A stretch of DNA of 64,000 bases from Lysobacter sp. S4-A87 (GTDB lineage Bacteria; Pseudomonadota; Gammaproteobacteria; Xanthomonadales; Xanthomonadaceae). Shown one piece after another: positions 1-9,037 of this stretch. The notes below the pieces were generated by a model. It did no database searches, had not been told where the DNA came from, and saw only the letters and a list, made by a program, of their open reading frames with translations. Both the position numbers and the translations under genes were made by a program. The DNA is taken from the NCBI RefSeq assembly GCF_022637455.1, contig NZ_CP093341.1, forward strand, positions 1 to 64,000, in the 5' to 3' direction. Each line of letters opens with the position of its first letter. Position 1 is the first letter of the stretch.

Positions 1-1
1 A

Positions 2-1261
2 TACACATTGCATCGCGGCAGTGTCGACGCGGACGGTCCGGACAACTGGTACCTGCGTTCCACGCTCGATTGCAGTGGCGCCAATGCGCCGGTGCCACCG
101 TGTCCAGCCCCGCCGACGCCCGATCCGCCGCCGGACCCGCCACCGGATCCGCCACCGCCACCGCCGCCACCGCCGGACCCGCCGCCGGATCCACCGCCGG
201 TGCCCGACCCGCCGCCCGATCCACCCGACCCGCCGGCGCCACCGCTGCCTCCGCTGCCGCCGCCGATCCCGCAGTTCCGGCCGGAGGTTTCGGTGTACAC
301 CGCACTGGCCCCGACTGCGCTGGAATACGGGCGCTCGCTGCTCGACACCCTGCACGAGCGCGTCGGCGAACAGGAACGGCTGCGCGACCGCGACCTGCCC
401 GAGCAGTACCGCATCGACGGCTTCTGGGGCCGGTTGATCTACATCGACGCAGAGAAGGATGCCGAAGGCGCCGGCATCTACGGCAATGGCCCGCAGTACG
501 ACTACACGCTGACCGCGGTGCAGCTGGGCCTGGACCTGCTGCGCGAAGAGGACGAGGACGGCCCGCGTGACCATGCCGGCCTGTACACGGCGATCGGACA
601 CGCCGAAACCGACGTGAATCACGTGTTCCGGAGCCTGGCCGGCAACGTGTTTGTCGACGGTTACACGCTGGGCGGCTACTGGACCCGCTACAGCGAACGC
701 GAGGCGTACATCGACACAATCCTGCAAGCCACCTGGTACGACGCCACCGCCGAGTCCGTCCGTGGCATCCGCATGGACACCGATGGTTGGGGCATGGCGG
801 CGTCGGTCGAGGGCGGCTATCCGTTCCGGACCCGCAACGAATGGGAGATCGAACCGCAGGCGCAGTTGATCTTCCAGTGGCTCGACCTGGGGGATTCGTC
901 GGATCTTGCGGCGAAGGTGCACTTCGACGACATGGAGTCGCTGGTGGCGCGCCTGAGCGCACGGCTCGCGCGCGACTGGAGCAGCGAAGGCTACGAGTCC
1001 GGGGCGCTCGACCATACCGGCTGGGCGCGGGTGAGCATCTGGCACGAATTCAGGGGCGACCCGGTTACCTCGTTCTCGTCGCGGGTCGGCGACATACCTT
1101 TCGATGCCGACCTGGGCGGAAGCTGGTGGGAGATCGAGCTGGGGTACACCGGCGACCTCGACCGCAACCGCTTCCTCTACACCAACATCGGCTACTCGCA
1201 GGGCTTCGATGACGATCGGCGCGCGTGGGAGGCCAAGCTCGGGTTCCGTTCCAACTGGTGA
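2..1261 (+). CDS. Autotransporter C-terminal part: proline-rich linker plus outer-membrane beta-barrel (5' truncated by window)
   Basis: The reading frame is open at the left edge, so the passenger start lies outside the window. The visible part begins with a short tail containing NWYLRST, typical of the passenger/barrel junction of pertactin-like autotransporters. A linker of about 60 residues made almost only of P and D follows (roughly 130-270 nt), built from repeated PPDPP units. The remaining ~310 residues alternate aromatic and polar residues (GRLIYIDAEK, GLYTAIGHAE, WARVSIWHEF) and end in KLGFRSNW, a barrel with a C-terminal aromatic. The role is secretion and display of the missing passenger at the outer membrane. 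The passenger activity cannot be inferred. Family assignment is firm. Confidence 0.85.
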   Translation, partial: YTLHRGSVDADGPDNWYLRSTLDCSGANAPVPPCPAPPTPDPPPDPPPDPPPPPPPPPDPPPDPPPVPDPPPDPPDPPAPPLPPLPPPIPQFRPEVSVYTALAPTALEYGRSLLDTLHERVGEQERLRDRDLPEQYRIDGFWGRLIYIDAEKDAEGAGIYGNGPQYDYTLTAVQLGLDLLREEDEDGPRDHAGLYTAIGHAETDVNHVFRSLAGNVFVDGYTLGGYWTRYSEREAYIDTILQATWYDATAESVRGIRMDTDGWGMAASVEGGYPFRTRNEWEIEPQAQLIFQWLDLGDSSDLAAKVHFDDMESLVARLSARLARDWSSEGYESGALDHTGWARVSIWHEFRGDPVTSFSSRVGDIPFDADLGGSWWEIELGYTGDLDRNRFLYTNIGYSQGFDDDRRAWEAKLGFRSNW

Positions 1262-1414
1262 TACGACTTCCTTGCGCTCCTTGCACCCCGCCTTCACTGG
1301 ATCTCGCTTCTAGTGGAGGGCGTGGATGCGCGCGCTTCGCCTGCCGGTTGGTCATTCCGGCGCCCGGCGTCCGCATGCGGCACAATCCGGAGGCACCCAT
1401 CGAGAGGCAGGACC

Positions 1415-2056
1415 GTGGACAGGATCCGCAACCTACCCATCACCCGGCGCGACCTGCTCAAGGCGGGCGTGACCTCGGCTTCGGCCATGGCACTGCCCAC
1501 GCTCGCGGCTGAAGCCAGCGCGGTTGCGCCAGCAGCGCCACCGGTGGTGAACACGGTGAAGCTCACCGTGAATGGCAAGGCGCACGAGCTCGGGCTCGAC
1601 ACGCGCACCACCTTGCTCGATGCACTTCGCGAGCACCTGCACCTGACCGGCACGAAGAAGGGGTGCGACCACGGCCAGTGCGGCGCCTGCACGGTCATCG
1701 TCGAGGGGCGGCGCATCAATGCCTGCCTGACGCTCGCGGTGATGCACGAAGGCGACCGCATCACCACGATCGAAGGACTGGGCACGCCCGACAAGCTGCA
1801 TCCGATGCAGGCGGCGTTCGTCAAGCACGACGGCTACCAGTGCGGTTACTGCACGCCGGGGCAGATCTGTTCGGCCGTGGCGATGCTCGAGGAGATCAAG
1901 GACGGCATTCCCAGCCTGGTCAGCGCGGACCTGACAGCGCGACCGCGCCTGGGAACCGAGGAGATCCGCGAGCGCATGAGCGGCAACATCTGCCGGTGCG
2001 GCGCCTACTCCAACATCGTCGATGCCATCACCGATGCGGCGGGGAGGTCGGCATGA
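1415..2056 (+). CDS. paoA: Aldehyde oxidoreductase iron-sulfur subunit (PaoA/YagT-like), Tat-exported
   Basis: This 213-residue protein has an N-terminal twin-arginine signal (TRRDLLKAG at residues ~9-17) followed by an Ala-rich stretch. It then has the two [2Fe-2S] modules of the xanthine-oxidase family: the plant-type cluster ([12 protein letters not shown] with a downstream C) and the alpha-helical cluster ([12 protein letters not shown] and [11 protein letters not shown]). It should pass electrons from the molybdenum centre to FAD in a periplasmic PaoABC-type enzyme. The GTG at 1415 is preferred over in-frame upstream starts because GAGAGG lies about 8 nt before it and the Tat motif then falls in the right place. 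It overlaps the next gene by 4 nt, so translation is probably coupled. Confidence 0.88.
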   Translation: MDRIRNLPITRRDLLKAGVTSASAMALPTLAAEASAVAPAAPPVVNTVKLTVNGKAHELGLDTRTTLLDALREHLHLTGTKKGCDHGQCGACTVIVEGRRINACLTLAVMHEGDRITTIEGLGTPDKLHPMQAAFVKHDGYQCGYCTPGQICSAVAMLEEIKDGIPSLVSADLTARPRLGTEEIRERMSGNICRCGAYSNIVDAITDAAGRSA

Positions 2057-3003
2057 AGGCCTTCGGCTACGAGCGTGCCAGCTCGCCCGCGGAGGCGGCC
2101 GCCACCGTCGCGCGCACGCCTGGTGCGAAGTTCATCGCTGGTGGCACCAATCTGCTCGACCTCATGAAACTCGAGGTCGAGACGCCAAGCCACCTGATCG
2201 ACGTCAACGGCCTGGCGCTGGACAAGATCGAGAAGACACGCGACGGCGGACTGCGCATCGGTGCACTGGTGCGCAATACCGACCTGGCCGCGGACGCCCG
2301 TATACGTCGCGACTACGGCGTGCTCTCGCGCGCGCTGCTGGCGGGTGCGTCCGGCCAGCTGCGCAACAAGGCCACGACGGCCGGAAACCTGCTGCAGCGC
2401 ACGCGCTGCCCGTACTTCTACGACACCAACCAGCCCTGCAACAAGCGCCTGCCGGGCAGCGGCTGCGCGGCGCTGGAAGGCTTCAGCCGCCAGCATGCGG
2501 TGATCGGTGCCAGCCAATCGTGCATCGCCACCCATCCCAGCGACATGGCCGTGGCGATGCGCGTGCTCGATGCAACTGTGGAGACCGTGCGCGCCGATGG
2601 TTCGACGCGCAGCCTGCCGCTCGACGAACTCTACCGCGCCCCCGGCGCCACGCCGCACCTGGAGCACACGCTGGCCGCCGGCGAACTGATCACTGCCGTG
2701 ACGCTGCCCGAACCTGTTGGCGGGACGCAGATCTACCGCAAGGTCCGCGATCGCGCCTCCTATGCCTTCGCCCTGGTGTCGGTGGCGGCGGTCATCCAGC
2801 GCGATGGCACGGGCCGCGTCGCCATGGGCGGCGTCGCGCCACGTCCGTGGCGGGTGGAGGCGGCCGAGGCGGAGCTTCCGCGCGGTGCCAAGGCTGTCAC
2901 CGATCGCATGTTCGCCGGCGCGCGCACCACCGCGCAGAACGAATTCAAGACGCTGCTTGCCCAGCGCACGTTGAGTGCGGTGCTGGTCGAGGCGAAGGGA
3001 TGA
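2053..3003 (+). CDS. paoB: Aldehyde oxidoreductase FAD-binding subunit (PaoB/YagS-like)
   Basis: The 316-residue protein belongs to the molybdopterin dehydrogenase FAD-binding family. The FAD motif is [13 protein letters not shown] near residue 32, and [15 protein letters not shown] matches the second FAD contact. The segment [13 protein letters not shown] ... GCAALEG ... [10 protein letters not shown] carries the extra cysteine loop that in E. coli PaoB binds an additional [4Fe-4S] cluster; the cysteines are visible, the cluster is inferred. It starts with an ATGA overlap onto the iron-sulfur subunit and ends 4 nt before the molybdenum subunit, so the three form one operon. Confidence 0.88.
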   Translation: MKAFGYERASSPAEAAATVARTPGAKFIAGGTNLLDLMKLEVETPSHLIDVNGLALDKIEKTRDGGLRIGALVRNTDLAADARIRRDYGVLSRALLAGASGQLRNKATTAGNLLQRTRCPYFYDTNQPCNKRLPGSGCAALEGFSRQHAVIGASQSCIATHPSDMAVAMRVLDATVETVRADGSTRSLPLDELYRAPGATPHLEHTLAAGELITAVTLPEPVGGTQIYRKVRDRASYAFALVSVAAVIQRDGTGRVAMGGVAPRPWRVEAAEAELPRGAKAVTDRMFAGARTTAQNEFKTLLAQRTLSAVLVEAKG

Positions 3004-3007
3004 GGCC

Positions 3008-5206
3008 ATGAAATTCGATACCCCCGCCGGCACCAATCCCATCGACCAGCTCAAGGTCATCGGAAAGCCACTCGATCGCATCGACGGCCCGCGCAAGACC
3101 ACCGGCACGGCCACTTACGCGCACGAATGGCATGACGCGTTTCCAAAGCCGGCCTACGGCTACGTGGTCGGGGCCGGCATCGGCAAGGGCCGCATCGCGT
3201 CGATGGACCTGACTGCCGCCGAGCACGCGCCGGGCGTGCTGGCGATAGTGACTGCCGCCAATGCCGGTCCGCTGGTCAAGGGCGACTTCAACACCGCCAG
3301 GCTCCTGGGTGGTCCGGACATCCAGCACTATCACCAGGCCGTCGCCGTGGTGGTGGCCGAAACCTTCGAGCAGGCACGGGCCGCCGCGCAGCTGGTCCGC
3401 CTGCAGTACGACCGCGGCCGCGGTGCCTACGACCTGCACAAGGCCAAGGCGGGCGCCCAGGTGCCGAAGGAGCCCAGGCCGGACAGTGCGGTGGGCGACT
3501 TCGATGGTGCATTCGCCAAAGCGCCGGTGACGCTCGACGAGACCTACACCACGCCCGACCAGTCGCACGCGATGATGGAGCCGCACGCGTCGATCGCGGC
3601 GTGGGACGGCGACAAGCTGACGGTGTGGACCGCCAACCAGATGATCAACTGGGGCCGTGGCGATGTCGCCAAGACGCTGGGTATCCCGCGCGAGAACGTG
3701 CGCCTGATCTCGCCGTACATCGGTGGCGGTTTCGGCGGCAAGTTGTTCGTCCGCTGCGATGCCGTGCTGGCCGCGCTCGGCGCGCGTGCCTGCGGACGGC
3801 CGGTGAAGATCGCGCTGCCGCGACCGCTGATGGCCAACAACACCACCCATCGCCCGGCCACGATCCAGCGCATCCGCATTGGTGCGGGCCGCGACGGCAG
3901 GATCACCGCGATCGGCCATGAAAGCTGGTCGGGCGACTTGCCTGGAGGCGGCCCCGAGAACGCGATCCAGCAAACGCGGCTGCTGTACGCCGGTGCGAAC
4001 CGGATGACGCGCACGCGCCTGGCCGTGCTCGACCTGCCCGAGGGCAACGCCATGCGCGCGCCCGGCGAGGCGCCCGGCTTGATGGCGCTGGAAATCGCGA
4101 TGGACGAGATGGCCGCCAAGCTCGGCCTGGATCCGATCGAGTTCCGCATCCTCAACGACACCCAGGTCGATCCGGAAGACCCCAAGCGCCCGTTCTCGCA
4201 GCGCCAGCTCAACGAATGCCTGCGCCAGGGTGCGCAGCGCTTCGGCTGGAGCCAGCGCGCCAAGGCGCCAGGTGAGCAGCGCGACGGACGCTGGCTGGTC
4301 GGTATGGGCGTGGCGGCGGGATTCCGCAACAACCTGACGATGAAATCCGCGGCGCGCGTGCGCCTGGACCGCACCGGCCTGGTCACGGTCGAGACCGACA
4401 TGACCGACATCGGCACCGGTACCTACACGATCATCGCGCAGACCGCGGCGGAGATGATGGGCGTGCCGATCGACCGTGTGGTCGTCCGCCTTGGCGATTC
4501 GTCATTCCCGGTCTCGGCTGGCTCCGGCGGTCAGTGGGGCGCCAACAGTTCCACGGCCGGCGTGTATGCGGCCTGCCAGAAGCTGCGCGAGGCGATCGCC
4601 ACGAAGCTGGGGTTCAACGCCGAAGAGGCGACCTTCGCCGATGGCCGCATCCGTGTCGGCGGGCGCGACATTCCGCTGGCCCAGGCGGGCGAGGGCGGGG
4701 ACGTGGTGGCCGAGGACGTGATGGAGTTTGGCGACCTGGGCAAGAAATACCAGCAGTCGACCTTTGCCGCGCACTTCGCCGAAGTCGGCGTCGACATCGC
4801 CACCGGCGAGTCGCGGGTGCGACGCATGCTGGCCGTGTGCGCGGCCGGGCGCATCCTCAATCCGAAGTCGGCGCGCAGCCAGGTGATCGGCGCGATGACG
4901 ATGGGCATCGGCGCGGCACTGTCGGAGGAACTGGTCGTCGACACGCGCCTGGGCTTCTTCGTCAACCACGACCTGGCCGGCTACGAAGTGCCGGTGCATG
5001 CCGACGTGCCGCACCAGGAGGTGATCTTCCTCGACGAGACCGATCCGATGTCCTCGCCGATGAAGGCCAAAGGCGTGGGCGAGCTGGGCATCTGCGGCGT
5101 CAGCGCCGCGATCGCCAATGCCATCCACAACGCCACCGGCATCCGCGTGCGCGAGTATCCGATCACGCTCGACAAGCTGCTGGCGAAGCTGCCGGTGCTG
5201 GCGTAA
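3008..5206 (+). CDS. paoC: Aldehyde oxidoreductase molybdenum-binding subunit (PaoC/YagR-like)
   Basis: This 732-residue catalytic subunit of the xanthine dehydrogenase family carries the glycine-rich IGGGFGGKLF motif, MRAPGEAPG, a substrate-channel region (QWGANSSTAG) and the C-terminal KGVGELGICG, whose glutamate is the conserved catalytic base. In E. coli the PaoABC enzyme oxidises aromatic aldehydes in the periplasm using a molybdopterin cytosine dinucleotide cofactor. The start ATG is 4 nt after the FAD-subunit stop, with TGAGG just upstream. No PaoD/XdhC-type maturation gene follows; a glutathione transferase does. Substrate remains unproven. Confidence 0.9.
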   Translation: MKFDTPAGTNPIDQLKVIGKPLDRIDGPRKTTGTATYAHEWHDAFPKPAYGYVVGAGIGKGRIASMDLTAAEHAPGVLAIVTAANAGPLVKGDFNTARLLGGPDIQHYHQAVAVVVAETFEQARAAAQLVRLQYDRGRGAYDLHKAKAGAQVPKEPRPDSAVGDFDGAFAKAPVTLDETYTTPDQSHAMMEPHASIAAWDGDKLTVWTANQMINWGRGDVAKTLGIPRENVRLISPYIGGGFGGKLFVRCDAVLAALGARACGRPVKIALPRPLMANNTTHRPATIQRIRIGAGRDGRITAIGHESWSGDLPGGGPENAIQQTRLLYAGANRMTRTRLAVLDLPEGNAMRAPGEAPGLMALEIAMDEMAAKLGLDPIEFRILNDTQVDPEDPKRPFSQRQLNECLRQGAQRFGWSQRAKAPGEQRDGRWLVGMGVAAGFRNNLTMKSAARVRLDRTGLVTVETDMTDIGTGTYTIIAQTAAEMMGVPIDRVVVRLGDSSFPVSAGSGGQWGANSSTAGVYAACQKLREAIATKLGFNAEEATFADGRIRVGGRDIPLAQAGEGGDVVAEDVMEFGDLGKKYQQSTFAAHFAEVGVDIATGESRVRRMLAVCAAGRILNPKSARSQVIGAMTMGIGAALSEELVVDTRLGFFVNHDLAGYEVPVHADVPHQEVIFLDETDPMSSPMKAKGVGELGICGVSAAIANAIHNATGIRVREYPITLDKLLAKLPVLA

Positions 5207-5306
5207 GCGAATGGACCGAATGGCGGCGCTGGCGTCGACTGCACGTGTCCGCGCTCGCTAGAATCCGCATCGGCGCCAACGCATTGGCGCGCGATGCGAG
5301 GTCGAA

Positions 5307-5966
5307 ATGAGTCTTGTGCTGTACACGGGAACCCGCAACGCGTCGAGCTGGGCGCTGCGCGCCTGGCTGGCATTGCGCGAGCAGGGGATCGCCTTCGAGG
5401 AGCGGATCGTCGACATCCGCCGGCCGCAGCGGTTCGAGAACCTCGCCCGCATCGCGCAGTTCTCGCCGCCGGCAGCTGTTCCGGTGCTGGTGGACGGCGA
5501 CCACGTGATCTTCGATTCGCTGGCGATCATGGAGTACGCCAGTGAGCTGGGCGCAACGCCCTTGCTGCCCGCCGATATCCAGCAGCGCGCCCGGGCGCGC
5601 TCGCTGCTGGCGTGGGTCCACAGCGGCCTGTCCGGCATCTGCGCACGACTGTCGTTCGAGAGTTCGTTCTACCCGCAGCGACGCGCGATGACGGCCGACG
5701 AAGTCGAACAGTGCGATCGCCTCTGCCGGGTATGGGAGCAGGCGCTGGCCGAAAGCGGCGGCCCGTGGCTGTTCGGCGCATTGTCGCTGGCGGACCTGGC
5801 CTTCGTTCCCGTGGTCCAGCGGATCGTGTCGCATCGACCGGACCTCGATGGATTTCCGCTTGCGCACGACTGGTGCGAGCGCCTGTTGGCGCGGCCGTCG
5901 GTGGTCGAATGGATGGACGAAGCCAGGGCCTTGCCAGTGGTCGTCATGGACGACTACAAGCCCTGA
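5307..5966 (+). CDS. Glutathione S-transferase family protein
   Basis: A 219-residue protein with a thioredoxin-like N-terminal domain (LYTGTRNASSWALRAWLAL; PVLVDGDHVIFDSLAIMEY, with the cis-Pro and the DS glutathione-binding motif) and an all-helical C-terminal domain. The serine in the N-terminal NASSW segment is the likely thiol-activating residue, as in other bacterial serine-type GSTs. The start has GAGG about 8 nt upstream. It lies 100 bp after the aldehyde oxidoreductase operon and could share a detoxification role, but a separate TAGAAT-like -10 near 5259 suggests its own promoter. The stop codon sits inside a short 15-bp tandem repeat. Confidence 0.85.
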   Translation: MSLVLYTGTRNASSWALRAWLALREQGIAFEERIVDIRRPQRFENLARIAQFSPPAAVPVLVDGDHVIFDSLAIMEYASELGATPLLPADIQQRARARSLLAWVHSGLSGICARLSFESSFYPQRRAMTADEVEQCDRLCRVWEQALAESGGPWLFGALSLADLAFVPVVQRIVSHRPDLDGFPLAHDWCERLLARPSVVEWMDEARALPVVVMDDYKP

Positions 5967-6000
5967 ACTTGCATGCCCTGAGCTTGCATGCCCTGAGCTA
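5961..6000. repeat. 15-bp tandem repeat across the GST stop codon
   Basis: The unit CCCTGAGCTTGCATG occurs at 5961-5975 (one mismatch), 5976-5990 and partly at 5991-6000. The first copy contains the TGA stop of the glutathione transferase gene. It looks like recent slippage at a gene end. No function is apparent. Confidence 0.75.
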
Positions 6001-6144
6001 AAACGCAGGTTGGCTTCGCCGCCGAGCCGGCCGCTGCTGCGATGCAGCGACTGCAGCAGCGGATGCAACTGCGCGAAGCCGGCGCCGAAACCACTGGGTC
6101 ACCGCATTCCCGCCAAGCGATTCGACATCTGCCATGGCACGCCC

Positions 6145-6555
6145 CTACCGTGATGTCGCTTTGAGGTTCTCGATGTAACCAATCCCCATGACCTTGAGGA
6201 TCAGGTTCCGCACCGCCTTGCCGGCAGGGTAGAAGAACCCGGCACGGCCGCGGCCGCCGAAGAACAGATAGTTGATGCGATTGAACAGGCCCGACGGCGT
6301 ACTGAGCAGCGTCAGCACGCGGATGGCCTCGGGGCCGTAATAGAGGACGTCCTCGAACTTGACGACCATGCCCTGGTCGATGTCCAGACCGGCGGCGGTG
6401 ATCTCGTCCATCAGCGGGCCCGGCTGGCGGGCATCGACCAGGTGCAGCTGCCCCACCGCATCGCGGATGCGCGCATGGCGGCAGTAAGTGTTGCAGACGG
6501 GGCACTCACCGTCGTAGACCAGCCAGACCTCGCCCTTTTCCCTGGAACTGCTCAT
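6145..6555 (-). CDS. DCC-family thiol-disulfide oxidoreductase (DUF393)
   Basis: The 136-residue protein begins with VWLVYDGECPVCNTYC, the DxxCxxC signature that names the DCC family, and continues with a thioredoxin-like pattern (LHLVDARQPGPLMDEI, GMVVKFEDVLYYGPEAIRVL). Members are predicted to be thiol-disulfide oxidoreductases; few have been studied. There is no signal peptide, so a cytoplasmic location is expected. It is transcribed divergently from an ArsR-type regulator across a 79-bp AT-rich gap containing palindromes, which suggests regulation by that protein. Confidence 0.85.
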   Translation of the reverse strand: MSSSREKGEVWLVYDGECPVCNTYCRHARIRDAVGQLHLVDARQPGPLMDEITAAGLDIDQGMVVKFEDVLYYGPEAIRVLTLLSTPSGLFNRINYLFFGGRGRAGFFYPAGKAVRNLILKVMGIGYIENLKATSR

Positions 6556-6600
6556 GTGCGTCTCCTTCGAGGGGTGGATAACCTTCCAGTTATGCGCTAC

Positions 6601-6634
6601 GTTACTCGTTAATTAACTAAATAGCTAACTAACT
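6601..6634. promoter_or_regulatory. Candidate ArsR operator between DCC gene and arsR
   Basis: The divergent gap contains the perfect palindrome GTTAATTAAC (6608-6617), flanked by GTTA upstream and two further TAAC copies (6624-6634). It is markedly AT-rich against a GC-rich background and directly abuts the regulator start. It resembles an operator for the adjacent regulator, but binding is inferred only. Confidence 0.45.
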
Positions 6635-6961
6635 ATGAAAGTGGATGCGGTCTTCGAGGCGCTGGCATCGACGCCCCGTCGCAAGATCCTCGCGTACCTT
6701 TCGGAGACCTCGATGACCGCAGGGGAGATCGCCGAGCGCTTCGAGATGAGCAAGCCGGCGCTGTCCAAGCACCTGAAGATCCTCGAGAACGCCGGCCTGG
6801 TCCGCGGCGAGAAGAAGGGCCAGTTCGTCCACTACAGCCTGGCCGACCAGAACATGCTGGCGACGCTGCACAGCTTCCTGACCACGTTCTGCCCGGTCGG
6901 CGGTCCGCTCAAGCGCGAGAGCGCGGCGGTGGCCAAGGCCAAGGGCAAGCGATCGACCTGA
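6635..6961 (+). CDS. ArsR-family winged-helix transcriptional regulator
   Basis: A 108-residue regulator. Residues ~8-80 form a winged helix: RRKILAYLSE, the recognition region MTAGEIAERFEMSKPALSKHLKILENAGLV, and the wing VRGEKKGQFVHYSLAD. The recognition helix SKPALSKHLK is characteristic of the ArsR/SdpR subgroup. There is no CxC metal motif in helix alpha3 (one cysteine, in FCPVGG), so metal sensing is doubtful. The C-terminus is basic. It is divergent from the DCC thiol oxidoreductase gene and probably controls that gene and itself. Confidence 0.88.
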   Translation: MKVDAVFEALASTPRRKILAYLSETSMTAGEIAERFEMSKPALSKHLKILENAGLVRGEKKGQFVHYSLADQNMLATLHSFLTTFCPVGGPLKRESAAVAKAKGKRST

Positions 6962-6997
6962 GTGCGCTCGACTCAAAGTCCGCCGCAGCACCATTGT

Positions 6998-7025
6998 CAT
7001 CTGAACGTTTCATCTGAACGTTTCA
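6998..7025. repeat. 13-bp direct tandem repeat
   Basis: TCATCTGAACGTT occurs twice head to tail, followed by a third partial TCATC. It lies between arsR and the small unknown gene. It may be simple slippage or a paired protein-binding site. Confidence 0.6.
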
Positions 7026-7118
7026 TCAACCCGCAATCTGGAATTCACGATTCTTTACTACTGCAGTCGCCACCATGCCGCCTGTTTTTCCGGAAGAGGC
7101 GTCGACAAGGTGTTGACT

Positions 7119-7406
7119 ATGCGGATGGATGTTTTCGTGGTGGGGAAGGACGACGGTTACGTCGTGGCGCCCTGCGGTGCGCCGTTGCCCGACGATGAGA
7201 TGGCGGTGCTGGGCGATCTGCGCTTCGGCTGGACGCTCGACAGCGAGATGGCCGCGCCACGCCTGGACTGGCAGGGCATCGCCAAGGACATCGACGCGCG
7301 CGGCTACAGCATCGTGCCGCAGGGCGATGTCGGTGGATTGCTGGGCGCGCCGCAGCAGGAGCTGAGCGCCTTCTACCCGGAGTACCACCTGCGGTTCGCG
7401 GCCTAG
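7119..7406 (+). CDS. Hypothetical protein, 95 residues
   Basis: I do not recognise this protein. It begins MRMDVFVVGKDDGYVVAP and ends FYPEYHLRFAA, is soluble, acidic and has no membrane segment. The ATG at 7119 is chosen because AAGG lies about 8 nt upstream; a GTG at 7110 is also in frame. Codon use (G/C third positions) matches its neighbours, which supports a real gene. It sits between an ArsR regulator and radA, reading the same way, with gaps on both sides, so it is probably monocistronic. Confidence 0.6.
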   Translation: MRMDVFVVGKDDGYVVAPCGAPLPDDEMAVLGDLRFGWTLDSEMAAPRLDWQGIAKDIDARGYSIVPQGDVGGLLGAPQQELSAFYPEYHLRFAA

Positions 7407-7532
7407 ACCGCGTGCCCTCGAACGCCCGGGCGCCAAGCGCTCGGGCTGGTGTGGAGTGGGGGATCAGGGGCCAGTCTCGCCTGACGCGACGCCGCCCCGT
7501 ACAGTGGCGGCATTGCCCCTCGCGTTGCCGTC

Positions 7533-8939
7533 ATGCCCAAGCCCGCAGCAAAACCCGCCTCCAAGTCCCGCACCGCCTACGTCTGCTCCGAATGCGGGGC
7601 CGATTTCACCAAGTGGCAAGGGCAGTGCGGCGAATGCGGCGGCTGGAACACGCTGAGCGAGTTCGTGGTCGAGCCGGCAGCCAAGGCCGGCGCCAGCGTC
7701 GCCGCAAGCCGCCGCAGCAGCTGGGCCGGACGCGCCGATGCACCGGCAGTCACCGCGCTGAGCGACGTCCGCCATAGCGAGGAAGACCGCGTCAGCACGG
7801 GCATCGGCGAGTTCGATCGCGTCCTGGGCGGCGGACTGGTGCACGGCTCTGTCGTGCTGGTAGGCGGCGATCCGGGGATCGGCAAGTCGACGCTGCTGCT
7901 GCAGGCGATCAGCAAGATGGCCGGGAGCCTGCCGGGGCTGTACGTCACCGGCGAAGAGTCGCTGGCGCAGGTCGCCGGCCGTGCCGCGCGCCTGGGCGTG
8001 TCGGTCGAAGGCGTGCATGCGCTGGCCGAAACCGGAGTCGAGCGCGTGCTCGAGCATGCGGTGAAGATGCGTCCGGGCCTGATCGTCGCCGACTCGGTGC
8101 AGACCTTGTGGACCGAGGAACTCAGTGCCGCGCCCGGCTCGGTCAGCCAGGTGCGCGAGAGCGCCGCGCGACTGGTGCGCTATGCCAAGGAAACCGGAAC
8201 CGCCGTGTTCCTGGTCGGCCACGTCACCAAGGAGGGCGGCATCGCCGGTCCGCGCGTGCTTGAGCACATGGTCGATGCGGTGCTGTATTTCGAGGGCGAG
8301 AGCGGCAGCCGTTTCCGCGTGCTGCGCGCCTTCAAGAACCGCTTCGGCGCGGTGAATGAGCTGGGCGTGTTCGTGATGGGCGACAAAGGCCTGCGCGAAG
8401 TGCCCAATCCTTCGGCGATTTTCTTGTCTGGCAGCCACAGCCCGCAGCCGGGCAGCTGCGTGATGGTCACGCGCGAAGGCACGCGACCGCTTCTGGTCGA
8501 GGTGCAGGCGCTGGTCGATGCTTCGCCGCTGTCGAACCCGCGCCGCGTCGCGGTCGGCATGGAGGGCAATCGCCTGGCGATGCTGCTGGCGGTGCTGCAC
8601 CGCCATGGCGGTGTCGGCGTCGGTGACCAGGACGTGTTCGTCAATGTGGTTGGCGGCATCCGCGTGCAGGAAACCGCGGCCGACCTGCCGGTGCTGTTGG
8701 CCGTGCTGTCGTCGCTGCGCGACCGGCCGCTGGCCGAGCAGACCGTGGCCTTCGGCGAGGTCGGCCTGTCCGGCGAGATCCGGCCGGTGCCCAATGGCGA
8801 GGAGCGCCTGAAGGAGGCCGCCACGCACGGCTTCAAGCGCGCGATCGTGCCCAGGTCGAACGCGCCCAAGAGTGGGCGAGTCGGCGACATGGAAGTGATT
8901 GCGGTGGAGCGACTGGCGGACGCGCTCGAGCAGGCCTGA
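7533..8939 (+). CDS. radA: DNA repair protein RadA
   Basis: The 468-residue protein has the full RadA architecture: an N-terminal C4 zinc finger (CSECGADF ... CGECGGWNTL, residues ~15-40), a RecA-like ATPase with Walker A GGDPGIGKST, the RadA-specific KNRFG motif, and a C-terminal Lon-protease-like domain (VNVVGGIRVQETAADLPVLLA). RadA is a hexameric helicase that drives branch migration during recombination and helps process stalled forks. The length is normal. Two GTAG-type repeats follow the stop codon immediately. Confidence 0.97.
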   Translation: MPKPAAKPASKSRTAYVCSECGADFTKWQGQCGECGGWNTLSEFVVEPAAKAGASVAASRRSSWAGRADAPAVTALSDVRHSEEDRVSTGIGEFDRVLGGGLVHGSVVLVGGDPGIGKSTLLLQAISKMAGSLPGLYVTGEESLAQVAGRAARLGVSVEGVHALAETGVERVLEHAVKMRPGLIVADSVQTLWTEELSAAPGSVSQVRESAARLVRYAKETGTAVFLVGHVTKEGGIAGPRVLEHMVDAVLYFEGESGSRFRVLRAFKNRFGAVNELGVFVMGDKGLREVPNPSAIFLSGSHSPQPGSCVMVTREGTRPLLVEVQALVDASPLSNPRRVAVGMEGNRLAMLLAVLHRHGGVGVGDQDVFVNVVGGIRVQETAADLPVLLAVLSSLRDRPLAEQTVAFGEVGLSGEIRPVPNGEERLKEAATHGFKRAIVPRSNAPKSGRVGDMEVIAVERLADALEQA

Positions 8940-8952
8940 CCCCTCGCGCAGA

Positions 8953-8985
8953 CCCGGGTGCGGCCTTCGGCCTTACCCGGGCTAC
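8953..8985 (-). repeat. GTAG-headed REP-like palindrome, copy 1
   Basis: Core CCCGGGTGCGG ... TTACCCGGGCTAC; the GTAG head reads on the minus strand. It follows the radA stop and forms an inverted pair with the copy at 8996. Confidence 0.85.
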
Positions 8986-8995
8986 GAGGCGATCG

Positions 8996-9024
8996 GTAGC
9001 CCCGGTAAGCAAGGCGCACCCGGG
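8996..9024 (+). repeat. GTAG-headed REP-like palindrome, copy 2
   Basis: GTAGCCCCGGTAAGC ... GCACCCGGG, plus orientation, somewhat diverged. It is the partner of the copy at 8953. Confidence 0.75.
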
Positions 9025-9037
9025 ACCCCCGCGCGCG

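Noticed and set aside
110-270. Short period repeats at the left edge considered as a CRISPR or satellite
   Set aside because: They are codon repeats for a PPDPP linker inside an autotransporter frame, with no spacer structure.
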